DNA from: an uncultured bacterium
GTDB lineage: Bacteria > Actinomycetota > Coriobacteriia > Coriobacteriales > Coriobacteriaceae
Direction of reading: 5' to 3'
Length of the DNA: 5,269 nucleotides
Assembly: GCA_905215225.1 (NCBI GenBank)
Contig: CAJMPM010000122.1
Span: 1-5,269, forward strand
Each line of letters opens with the position of its first letter. Within the stretch, counting starts at the first letter, position 1. Positions 1-5,269 of this stretch are shown in pieces. The notes below the pieces were generated by a model. It was not told where the DNA came from, ran no database searches, and worked only from the letters and a program-made list of their open reading frames with translations. Position numbers and translations under genes: made by a program.

Positions 1-1314
1 GTTCTCGACCTGCGAAAACACACGATCAGAGAGCACAAACTGCGCCGCGCCCATCACATAGGAGCCCTCCGCAAACGAGGCGCCGCTCCACTTTTTGGAC
101 GAAGAGAACGGAATGACCGCCAGCGGCTCGGACACCTCGACCGGGCGGTCGGCGTAGTAGTTGAGCAGCGCCTGACAGGTCTCGTTGGCGTCTGCCGAGG
201 TGGCACGCGCCACGTTGGCGAGCGCAAAATCGAGGACCGTGGTCTCGACGGGGACAGACGCCTCGTCCGAATCCGCGCCAAAGCCAACGCCCTCAACAGG
301 CAACGGATAGGTGCCCTCGACCTCCATGCGACCCGACGTGATGGTGCCCGTCTTGTCCAGGCACAACACGTCGACGCGCGCGAGCGTCTCGATGCAGTAG
401 AGCTGCTGCGCAAGTACCTTGCGGCGCGCCAGGCGCACCGTGGCGATGGCAAGCACCGACGAGGTCAGAAGCACCAGGCCCTGCGGAATCATGCCCAAAA
501 GAGCGCCCACCGTGGACAGCAGCGCCGACGAGGGCACGCGACCGGCAAGTAGCTCGGAAAAGCACCACGAAAGCGCGCTATCGCCCGGCGTACCAGCGGC
601 ATCCCACAGCTCGCTCACACTCGAGGCAAACAACGCCAAACCGAGCGGGATCATGATGATGCTCGCAAAGCGCACGATGGCGTTGAGCGCGTTCATGATC
701 TCGGAATTGACCTTTTTGACGTACTTGGCCTCGTTATTAATTTTGGCCACGTAGTTGTCGGCGCCGACATGGATCACGCGGGCGCGCAGCAGGCCCGAGT
801 CGATAAAGCTGCCGCTCATGAGCTCGGAGCCGGGCTGTTTTTTGATGAGATCGCTCTCGCCCGTCAGCAGGCTCTCGTTCACGAGTGCCTCGCCCGATAC
901 CACCACGGCGTCGGCCGGAATCTGGTCACCGCGCCCCAGGCGAATAATGTCGTCGAGCACGATCTGGTCCAGGTCGAGCTCCACCTCGGCACCGTCGCGC
1001 ACCGCGATGGCCTTCTTAGAGGTGAGCAGCGTGAGCTTATCGACCATCTTCTTGGAGCGCATGGACTGGATGACGCCGATGGCGGTATTCAAAAACACCA
1101 CGAACAGGAACGTGAGGTTCTTGAACGATCCGGTCAGCAACACCAAAATCGCCAAGACAGCGTTGATCAAGTTAAACAGCGTGCAGAGGTTCTCGATGAT
1201 GAGCTCTTTGACCGATTTGGTCTTAAGCTCCATGTTGCGGTTGATTTTACCGGCGGCGATGCGCTCCTCGACCTCGGCGGTCGAAAGCCCGCGCTCGATA
1301 TCCGTTGCTGCCAT
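1..1314 (-). CDS. P-type (E1-E2, HAD superfamily) cation-transporting ATPase, N-terminal 438 codons, 3' end outside window
   Basis: Membrane pump that couples ATP hydrolysis through an aspartyl-phosphate to cation movement. Seen from the ATG at 1314: two hydrophobic segments at about residues 42-61 and 64-83, and an actuator domain with LLTGES (T151-S154). Two more membrane segments follow at about 213-232 and 265-292, the last carrying the M4 motif P277-Q-G-L. The phosphorylation motif is DKTGT with catalytic D320. The nucleotide-binding domain then begins (FSSSKKW from 403, MGA at 421-423 where KGA is usual). There is no N-terminal heavy-metal domain. The run LLTS after the M4 motif and the stretch LYCIETLARVDVLCLDKTGT resemble CtpE/Exp7-like pumps, for which calcium is the usual suggested ion; the substrate here is inferred. 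The rest of the catalytic domain and later membrane helices lie beyond position 1. ATG 1314 follows GGGA by 6 bases; an in-frame ATG at 1326 would add four residues and has an equally weak ribosome site. The frame is open throughout. Confidence 0.93.
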   Translation of the reverse strand, partial: MAATDIERGLSTAEVEERIAAGKINRNMELKTKSVKELIIENLCTLFNLINAVLAILVLLTGSFKNLTFLFVVFLNTAIGVIQSMRSKKMVDKLTLLTSKKAIAVRDGAEVELDLDQIVLDDIIRLGRGDQIPADAVVVSGEALVNESLLTGESDLIKKQPGSELMSGSFIDSGLLRARVIHVGADNYVAKINNEAKYVKKVNSEIMNALNAIVRFASIIMIPLGLALFASSVSELWDAAGTPGDSALSWCFSELLAGRVPSSALLSTVGALLGMIPQGLVLLTSSVLAIATVRLARRKVLAQQLYCIETLARVDVLCLDKTGTITSGRMEVEGTYPLPVEGVGFGADSDEASVPVETTVLDFALANVARATSADANETCQALLNYYADRPVEVSEPLAVIPFSSSKKWSGASFAEGSYVMGAAQFVLSDRVFSQVEN

Positions 1315-1340
1315 ACCACGTCCCATCACGTCGCTTCGGT

Positions 1341-1378
1341 ATAAGAAAACCGCCCGGACCATGCGAGGTTCGGACGGT
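1341..1378 (-). terminator. Intrinsic terminator of the tRNA-Arg gene
   Basis: Read on the - strand, ACCGTCCG (1378-1371) pairs with CGGGCGGT (1356-1349) through 8 bp including one G-T pair. Inside it ACC/GGT adds 3 more pairs around a 6-base loop. The hairpin is followed at once by TTTTCTT. It starts 12 bases after the tRNA's CCA end and finishes about 27 bases before the ATPase start, so it should separate the two genes. The ATPase then needs its own start site in or just below this element, or readthrough. In the + direction there is no good T run, so activity looks one-way. Confidence 0.85.
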
Positions 1379-1389
1379 CTTACGTTCGA

Positions 1390-1466
1390 TGGTGCCCCAT
1401 GTTGGATTCGAACCAACGGCCTTCTGCTCCGGAGGCAGACGCTCTAATCCCCTGAGCTAATAGGGC
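1390..1466 (-). tRNA. tRNA-Arg, anticodon CCG
   Basis: A complete cloverleaf can be folded by eye on the - strand. The acceptor stem is GCCCTAT/ATGGGGC (7 pairs, one G-T). The D arm is GCTC/GAGC with a loop containing AGGGGATTA. The anticodon stem is TCTGC/GCAGA around loop CTCCGGA, giving anticodon CCG, which reads arginine codon CGG. The T arm is GTTGG/CCAAC around TTCGAAT. The discriminator base is A (position 1393) and CCA is encoded in the DNA (1392-1390). Length is 74 bases plus CCA. It has its own promoter upstream and a terminator downstream, so it looks like a single-gene unit. No integrase or att-like repeat is seen beside it. Confidence 0.97.
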
Positions 1467-1477
1467 GAACGGTTGGC

Positions 1478-1507
1478 ATTATACCCAAGTGCGCCACGGG
1501 CTAACAA
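1478..1507 (-). promoter_or_regulatory. Sigma-70-type promoter of tRNA-Arg
   Basis: On the - strand a perfect TATAAT (1483-1478) lies 18 bases below TTGTTA (1507-1502), a 4-of-6 match to TTGACA. Transcription would begin near 1471, leaving a leader of only about five bases before the mature tRNA 5' end at 1466. That is usual for a stable-RNA gene. It faces away from the aromatic operon, so its -35 marks the edge of the divergent control region. Confidence 0.8.
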
Positions 1508-1555
1508 AAGAATAGAAAAAGCTTTGCAATTACGTGGGAGACACGGCGCAAAGGC

Positions 1556-1577
1556 TCACTTTAGAACGCAAAAGTGA
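1556..1577. repeat. Inverted repeat upstream of aroF, candidate operator
   Basis: TCACTTT (1556-1562) and AAAGTGA (1571-1577) are perfect 7-bp inverted repeats separated by 8 bases. They sit where the -35 of the likely aroF promoter (-10 at 1587-1592) should be. A dimeric repressor bound here would block polymerase; an activator is also possible since the -35 is poor. The shape recalls operators in general, but it does not match the TyrR box (TGTAAA-N6-TTTACA) and I cannot name a regulator. AT-rich 7-bp arms could also arise by chance. Confidence 0.4.
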
Positions 1578-1592
1578 AACAATTAGTATAAA
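1561..1592 (+). promoter_or_regulatory. Probable promoter of the aro operon
   Basis: TATAAA (1587-1592) is a 5-of-6 match to the -10 consensus in an AT-rich stretch between divergent genes. No convincing -35 exists: the 17-bp position (1564-1569) reads GAACGC, and TTAGAA (1561-1566) is 20 bp away. A poor -35 overlapped by the palindrome at 1556-1577 would fit a regulated or activator-dependent promoter. Transcription would start near 1598-1600. A second AT-rich candidate, TATATA at 1605-1610, would start inside the hairpin at 1611-1631. Which is used cannot be decided from sequence. Confidence 0.45.
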
Positions 1593-1597
1593 CTCTC

Positions 1598-1672
1598 ATG
1601 CACATATATAACGGCTCGCGATGCGGGCCGTTTTTGCAAGAGCTATCCATCGAGGTGAGAGGCACACCATGA
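1598..1672 (+). CDS. Possible 24-codon leader peptide frame, overlapping the aroF start
   Basis: An ATG at 1598 opens a 24-residue frame starting MHIYNGSRC and ending VRGTP. Its TGA (1670-1672) overlaps the aroF ATG (1669-1671) as ATGA. The terminator-like hairpin (1611-1631) lies in codons 5-12, so ribosomes on this frame could disturb it. Codon 4 is Tyr and codon 12 Phe, both end-products of the pathway, but one of each is far from the codon runs of classical attenuators. No Shine-Dalgarno is visible; since the likely transcription start falls on this ATG, translation would have to be leaderless. A chance frame of this length is quite possible. Confidence 0.2.
   Translation: MHIYNGSRCGPFLQELSIEVRGTP
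1611..1635 (+). terminator. Terminator-like hairpin in the aroF leader, candidate attenuator
   Basis: ACGGCTCGC (1611-1619) pairs with GCGGGCCGT (1623-1631) over 9 bp (one T-G pair) around a 3-base loop, followed by a run of five T (1631-1635). This is a textbook intrinsic terminator shape. It lies 34 bases before the aroF ATG on the same strand. No + strand gene lies upstream for it to end, as the neighbours at 1-1466 are all on the - strand. It therefore probably acts within the operon's own leader RNA. With a start near 1599 the terminated RNA would be only about 36 bases. Confidence 0.65.
1653..1662 (+). promoter_or_regulatory. Ribosome binding site that fixes the aroF start at 1669
   Basis: AGGTGA (1653-1658) followed by GAGG (1659-1662, overlapping the purine run) gives a strong Shine-Dalgarno region 6-10 bases before ATG 1669. 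An in-frame ATG at 1621 would lengthen the protein by 16 residues. That codon lies partly in the hairpin loop, has no ribosome site, and would add residues the DAHP synthase family lacks. Confidence 0.8.
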
Positions 1673-2691
1673 TTGCGATTTTAAAGCGGAGCGCCAGCGA
1701 CGAGGCCGTCGGCCATATCGTCAGCTGGATTGAGAAGAAGGGTCTCAAGACCGACGTCTCGCGCGGCGAGAACGAGACCATCATCGGCCTGGTGGGCGAT
1801 ACGACCAAGATCGACCCGTTCCTGCTCGAGTCCATGGATGTCGTCGAGCGCGTGCAGCGCGTCTCCGAGCCGTTCAAGCGCGCCAACCGCAAGTTCCACC
1901 CCGAGGACTCCGTCATCGACTGCGGCCACGGCGTCAAGATCGGCGGCGACCAGTTCCAGGTCATCGCCGGCCCCTGCTCCGTCGAGGGCGAGAACCTCAT
2001 CCGCATCGCCCGCCGCGTGAAGGCCGCCGGCGCCACGATGCTGCGCGGCGGCGCCTACAAGCCCCGCACTTCCCCTTACGCCTACCAGGGCATGGGTCCC
2101 GCCGGCCTGGACCTGCTATGCGAGGCATCCGCCGAGCTCGACATGCCGATCGTCACCGAGATCATGGACCCGCGCGACGTGCAGGTCTTCTTGGATAAGA
2201 AGATCGACGTCATGCAGATCGGCGCCCGCAACGCGCAGAACTTCCCCCTGCTCAAGGAGGTCGGCAAGACCAAGACCCCGGTCCTGCTCAAGCGCGGCAT
2301 GTCCGGCACCGTCGACGAGTTGCTCATGGCTGCCGAGTACATCATGAGCGAGGGCAACGACAACGTCATCCTGTGCGAGCGCGGCATTCGCACCTTCGAG
2401 ACCCGCACCCGCAACACCTTCGACCTCAACGCCGTGCCGGTGCTGCACCACCTGTCGCACCTGCCCGTCGTCGCCGACCCCAGCCACGCCACCGGCTACA
2501 CCCGCTACGTCGAGCCCATGGCGCTCGCCGCGACCGCCTGCGGTGCCAACGGCCTGGAGATCGAGGTCCACGACGAGCCGAGCCGAGCCTGGTCCGACGG
2601 CGCCCAGGCCCTCACCCCCGATCAGTTCGACGACACCATGCGCCGCATCCGAGCCATCCGCGAGGTTGTCTGCCAAGAGACCATGGAGTAG
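1669..2691 (+). CDS. aroF: 3-deoxy-7-phosphoheptulonate (DAHP) synthase, type I-beta with N-terminal regulatory domain
   Basis: First enzyme of the shikimate pathway: condenses phosphoenolpyruvate and erythrose 4-phosphate to DAHP in the cytoplasm. The 340-residue protein matches the Thermotoga maritima enzyme in length and layout. Residues 1-70 form a ferredoxin-like regulatory domain (MIAILKR start, SRGENETIIGLVGD at 31-44). A (beta/alpha)8 barrel follows. Visible active-site motifs are AGPCSVEG with metal-ligand C103, RGGAYKPRTSP (126-136), IGARNAQNF (184-192), LLKRG (206-210), CERGIRTFE (236-244) and DPSH with H273. E299 (in EIEVH) and D310 complete the metal site. In T. maritima the extra N-terminal domain mediates inhibition by tyrosine, and the same is inferred here because tyrA follows 3 bp downstream. 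It is the first gene of the operon; a terminator-like hairpin and palindrome in its leader suggest transcriptional control as well. No damage seen. Confidence 0.97.
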   Translation: MIAILKRSASDEAVGHIVSWIEKKGLKTDVSRGENETIIGLVGDTTKIDPFLLESMDVVERVQRVSEPFKRANRKFHPEDSVIDCGHGVKIGGDQFQVIAGPCSVEGENLIRIARRVKAAGATMLRGGAYKPRTSPYAYQGMGPAGLDLLCEASAELDMPIVTEIMDPRDVQVFLDKKIDVMQIGARNAQNFPLLKEVGKTKTPVLLKRGMSGTVDELLMAAEYIMSEGNDNVILCERGIRTFETRTRNTFDLNAVPVLHHLSHLPVVADPSHATGYTRYVEPMALAATACGANGLEIEVHDEPSRAWSDGAQALTPDQFDDTMRRIRAIREVVCQETME

Positions 2692-2694
2692 CCC

Positions 2695-3609
2695 ATGGGT
2701 ACGGTGAGAAACGCGCGCGTTAACCAGGGCGGCCCCAAATGCGCCGGCATTGTGGGCCTGGGCCTCATCGGCGGCAGCTTTGCCCGCGGCTATGCGCAGG
2801 CGGGCGTCCGTGTGCTGGCCTGGGACCCCGATGACGATGTCATGACGGCCGCCAGCATGGGCACCGTCGCCGGAGAGCTCAACGACGAGACGCTCGGCGA
2901 GTGCGACATCATCGTCCTTGCCTGCTATCCCGAGGCATGCATCGAGTGGCTCGAGGAGCACGCCCAGGCGCTCGCCGACGCTACCGACACCGAAGCCATC
3001 ATGGGTCCCGTGGTGATCGACACCGTGGGCGTCAAGGGCATTGTGTGTGAGCGGGCCTTTGAACTCGCACGAGAGCACGGCTTTTACTTTGTGGGCGCAC
3101 ACCCCATGGCGGGCACCCAGTTCTCGGGCTACGCGCATTCCCGCGCCGACCTGTTCCAGGGAGCACCGCTCGTGCTCGTTCCGCCCGCGGTAGACGATGC
3201 CCTTAAGCTGGAGCTCTTGGGCCAGGTGCGCGAGATGGTGCGTCCCTTGGGGTTTGGCAAGTTCAGCGTGACAACCGCTGCCGAGCACGACCGCGTGATC
3301 GCCTTTACGAGCCAGCTCGCGCACGTGGTGTCCAACGCCTACGTAAAGAGCCCCACTGCCCAGGTCCACCACGGCTTTTCGGCCGGTAGCTACCGCGACC
3401 TTACGCGCGGGGCACACCTCAACCCTCAGATGTGGTCCGAGCTCATGATCGACGACGCCGATGCGCTCGCCTTCGAGATCGACCATCTGATCGATTCGAT
3501 CGGCGCCTACAGCCGTGCGCTCAAGAACCGCGACCAGCGCTATCTGGAGAATCTCCTTGCCGAGGGCGATCGCATCAAGCGCGCACTCGACGACGAGAGC
3601 GCCCACTAG
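2695..3609 (+). CDS. tyrA: Prephenate dehydrogenase
   Basis: Oxidatively decarboxylates prephenate to 4-hydroxyphenylpyruvate, the committed step to tyrosine. The 304-residue protein opens with a Rossmann domain: GIVGLGLIGGS (18-28) is the dinucleotide loop, and the acidic D44 after strand 2 (LAWDPDDD) favours NAD over NADP by family rule. VIDTVGVKG (107-115) precedes the active-site motif GAHPMAGTQFSGY (134-146) with catalytic H136. The helical C-terminal domain carries EHDRVIAFTSQLAHVV (197-212) and SYRDLTRGA (232-240). It ends soon after, so there is no ACT domain and no fused chorismate mutase; feedback by tyrosine, if any, must act at the active site or on AroF. Use of arogenate cannot be excluded. 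The ATG at 2695 lies 6 bases after GGAG (2685-2688), which is inside the end of aroF, so translation is probably coupled. Confidence 0.95.
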   Translation: MGTVRNARVNQGGPKCAGIVGLGLIGGSFARGYAQAGVRVLAWDPDDDVMTAASMGTVAGELNDETLGECDIIVLACYPEACIEWLEEHAQALADATDTEAIMGPVVIDTVGVKGIVCERAFELAREHGFYFVGAHPMAGTQFSGYAHSRADLFQGAPLVLVPPAVDDALKLELLGQVREMVRPLGFGKFSVTTAAEHDRVIAFTSQLAHVVSNAYVKSPTAQVHHGFSAGSYRDLTRGAHLNPQMWSELMIDDADALAFEIDHLIDSIGAYSRALKNRDQRYLENLLAEGDRIKRALDDESAH

Positions 3610-3645
3610 ACCACCCATCACGCCAGGTCGAAAGGACCGAAGCTT

Positions 3646-4752
3646 ATGGCGATTACCATCGATATCGACACCGCACGCCCCTACCAGGTACACGTGGGCA
3701 CCTTTTTGCTGGAGCAGGCAGGCCCGCTCGTTCGCGCCACCGCCGGAGGCACCCGCGCCGTCATCGTGACGGACACCAACGTGGGTCCGCTCTATCAGAT
3801 GCCTGTCAAGCAGAGCCTGGAGGCATCGGGCTATGAGGTAAGCATCTGCACCTTCGAGGCAGGCGAAGCACACAAGCGCGCCGAGACCTACGTTGCCATT
3901 CTTGAGTTTGTGGCCGAGCACGAGCTTTCGCGCTCCGACGTGATCGTGGCGCTCGGCGGCGGCGTCGTGGGCGACGTGGCCGGCTTTGTGGCCGCCACCT
4001 ACATGCGCGGCTGCAAGTTTGTTCAGATCCCCACGAGCCTGCTCGCCATGGTGGACTCGTCGGTGGGCGGCAAGACGGCCATCGACCTGGCTGCCGGCAA
4101 AAATCTCGCCGGTGCCTTTTGGCAGCCGAGCGTAGTTATCGCCGACGTGGGATGCCTGGCCACCCTCACGCCCGAGCAGTTCGCCGACGGCTGCGGCGAG
4201 GTCGTCAAACACGCCGTGATTGCCGATCCGGAGCTTTTCGCCGAACTGGAGAAAACTCCGCTCACACTGGAGCTGCTCAACCAGGACGTGGCTCGCGTGG
4301 CGCTCATCATCGCCCGCAACATCGACATCAAGCGTGCCGTGGTCGTTGCCGACGAGCGCGAGACCAACCAACGAAAGCTGCTCAACTTTGGACACAGCGC
4401 CGGACATGCCGTCGAGGCCTGCGAGCACTTTGAGCTGGGACACGGCAACTGCGTGTCGATCGGCATGGGCATCATCACGCGCGCCGCAGCACTACACGGC
4501 ATTTGCGCTGCCGATCTGCCCGGCCGCATCGAAGAGCTCTGCGCCCGCCACGGCCTCAAGACCCGCTGCGAGCTTTCGGCCGACGCCATCTTTGCCGAGG
4601 CGCTGCACGACAAAAAACGCGCTGGCGACACCATCGATCTGGTGATTCCGCACGGTATTGGCCGCTGTAGCATCGACCGCACGCCGCTTTCCACCTTCCA
4701 TGATTTAATTGCCGAGGGCCTCGGCCAGAAGGGAGACGCATCCGCATGCTAG
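3646..4752 (+). CDS. aroB: 3-dehydroquinate synthase
   Basis: Second enzyme of the shikimate pathway: cyclises DAHP to 3-dehydroquinate using NAD+ as a recycled cofactor and a divalent metal. At 368 residues it has the usual single-domain length. Seen: ALGGGVVGDVAGFVAATYMRG (102-122) for the NAD pyrophosphate; PTSLLAMVDSSVGGKTAID (129-147) with D137 and K143; GKN (151-153); GCGEVVKHA (182-190) with metal ligand E185 and K188; NFGHSAGHAVE (247-257) with metal ligand H250; and LGHGN with metal ligand H266. All key residues are present; the residue after H266-G is N where many homologues have E, a position that varies. The start at 3646 follows AAAGGA (3631-3636). The 36-base gap from tyrA holds no terminator, only a 4-bp hairpin (3626-3638) around the ribosome site. 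The last residues overlap the start of aroA. Confidence 0.97.
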   Translation: MAITIDIDTARPYQVHVGTFLLEQAGPLVRATAGGTRAVIVTDTNVGPLYQMPVKQSLEASGYEVSICTFEAGEAHKRAETYVAILEFVAEHELSRSDVIVALGGGVVGDVAGFVAATYMRGCKFVQIPTSLLAMVDSSVGGKTAIDLAAGKNLAGAFWQPSVVIADVGCLATLTPEQFADGCGEVVKHAVIADPELFAELEKTPLTLELLNQDVARVALIIARNIDIKRAVVVADERETNQRKLLNFGHSAGHAVEACEHFELGHGNCVSIGMGIITRAAALHGICAADLPGRIEELCARHGLKTRCELSADAIFAEALHDKKRAGDTIDLVIPHGIGRCSIDRTPLSTFHDLIAEGLGQKGDASAC

Positions 4753-5269
4753 CCCGCATCACCCCGTCCCCGCTCAAGGGCACCGTCCCCGCCATCGCAT
4801 CCAAGTCGATGGCGCACCGCTTGATTATCTGCGCTGCGCTTGCCAACGGCGAGACACACGTCGCCTGTAACACCACCTGCGCCGACATCGAGGCTACGGT
4901 GCGTTGCCTTACGGCCCTGGGTGCCCGCATCGAGACCGTCGAGGACGGCTTCCAGGTCCATCCCACTATGAAGAGTATTGAGTTCGGTCTGCTCAAGGCA
5001 CTTGCGGGCGGCACGCTCGACTGCGGCGAGAGCGGCTCCACGCTCCGCTTTATGCTGCCCGTCGCCTGCGCGCTGGGGGCAGAGGCAACCTTTGTGGGCC
5101 AGGGCCGGCTGGGCGCACGCCCCCTCTCCCCGCTCTCCGACGAGATCATTGCCGCCGGCTGCGACCTGCAGGGTCTGGGCGGTTTTCCGCTCAAGACGAG
5201 CGGCCGCATGCGCCCGGGCACCTTTATCCTGCCGGGCAACGTGAGTTCACAGTACATCTCCGGCCTGCT
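4746..5269 (+). CDS. aroA: 5-enolpyruvylshikimate-3-phosphate (EPSP) synthase, N-terminal 174 residues, cut by window end
   Basis: Transfers the enolpyruvyl group of PEP to shikimate 3-phosphate, giving EPSP, the direct precursor of chorismate. The visible part is the first lobe of the two-domain fold. The N-terminal motif ASKSMAHR has K20, S21 and R25, which match E. coli K22, S23 and R27. CADIEATVRCLTALGA (45-60) is typical. The PEP-site loop CGESGSTLRF (93-102) has R101, matching E. coli R100, and F102 where E. coli has P101. RLGARP (121-126) and SSQYISGL (167-174) with S167, S168 and Q169 match the shikimate-phosphate site. The usual length is about 420-440 residues, so over half lies outside. 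ATG 4746 overlaps the aroB end by 7 bp in another frame, with AAGGGAG (4729-4735) 10 bases upstream, so translational coupling to aroB is expected. Confidence 0.95.
   Translation, partial: MLARITPSPLKGTVPAIASKSMAHRLIICAALANGETHVACNTTCADIEATVRCLTALGARIETVEDGFQVHPTMKSIEFGLLKALAGGTLDCGESGSTLRFMLPVACALGAEATFVGQGRLGARPLSPLSDEIIAAGCDLQGLGGFPLKTSGRMRPGTFILPGNVSSQYISGL

Noticed and set aside
755..1447. A 230-codon + strand frame across the ATPase start and the tRNA.
   Set aside because: It is antisense to motif-bearing ATPase sequence and runs into a folded tRNA gene; composition is Ser/Arg-rich shadow type.
1390..1466. tRNA gene as an integration site for a mobile element.
   Set aside because: No integrase, no direct repeat of the tRNA 3' end and no composition change are visible in the window.
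1522..1553. CTTTGC/GCAAAG inverted repeat in the divergent region.
   Set aside because: Only 6 bp with a 20-base spacer; expected by chance.
1621..1668. An earlier in-frame ATG for aroF at 1621.
   Set aside because: It lies in the hairpin, has no ribosome site, and would add 16 residues absent from the family; ATG 1669 has a strong site.
3626..3638. Small hairpin GGTC/GACC around the aroB ribosome site.
   Set aside because: Four base pairs are too weak to claim control of translation.
2116..4443. A 775-codon open frame on the - strand opposite aroF, tyrA and aroB.
   Set aside because: aroF, tyrA and aroB share the same phase, so this frame is the exact codon-by-codon complement of theirs. 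Stops would need TTA, CTA or TCA codons in the real genes, which this GC-rich genome avoids. The predicted protein is rich in Gly, Ala, His and Val with no recognisable domain.
4556..5257. A 233-codon - strand frame opposite aroB and aroA.
   Set aside because: It overlaps two well-supported genes and shows no domain or ribosome site of its own.

Overview
The window is a stretch of bacterial chromosome carrying the 5' part of an aromatic amino acid (shikimate/tyrosine) operon on the + strand. A tRNA gene and a P-type cation ATPase point the other way on the - strand. Codons ending in G or C dominate, Shine-Dalgarno sites are good, and genes are tightly packed. The DAHP synthase is the short type I-beta form with an N-terminal ferredoxin-like regulatory domain, and the ATPase looks like the CtpE/Exp7-type family of Gram-positive bacteria. 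Together these suggest a GC-rich Gram-positive, most likely an actinobacterium of the Coriobacteriia (Collinsella-like). That assignment is inference from style and content and has not been tested by a search.

Layout. Positions 1-1314 (- strand) hold the first 438 codons of a P-type ATPase that runs off the left edge. Positions 1341-1378 hold an intrinsic terminator, and 1390-1466 a complete tRNA-Arg(CCG) with encoded CCA, both on the - strand. The tRNA has a strong sigma-70-like promoter at 1478-1507. The roughly 200-base divergent region up to 1668 holds control elements for the + strand operon: a 7-bp-arm palindrome (1556-1577), a possible -10 (1587-1592) and a terminator-like GC hairpin with a T run (1611-1635). 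It also holds a possible 24-codon leader reading frame whose stop overlaps the first gene's start.

The + strand genes are aroF (DAHP synthase, 1669-2691), tyrA (prephenate dehydrogenase, 2695-3609), aroB (3-dehydroquinate synthase, 3646-4752) and aroA (EPSP synthase, from 4746, cut by the right edge). Gaps are 3 bp and 36 bp, and aroB/aroA overlap by 7 bp, so this is almost certainly one transcription unit. AroF makes DAHP, AroB cyclises it to 3-dehydroquinate, and AroA makes EPSP one step before chorismate. TyrA takes prephenate to 4-hydroxyphenylpyruvate, the tyrosine precursor. Having tyrA second in the operon, next to a DAHP synthase of the type inhibited by tyrosine in Thermotoga maritima, suggests the unit is tuned to tyrosine supply.

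The coding content is ordinary housekeeping. The part most worth a second look is the aroF leader, where a strong terminator-like hairpin lies between the likely promoter and the first gene, pointing to attenuation or a related control. I saw no mobile element, CRISPR array or defence system.
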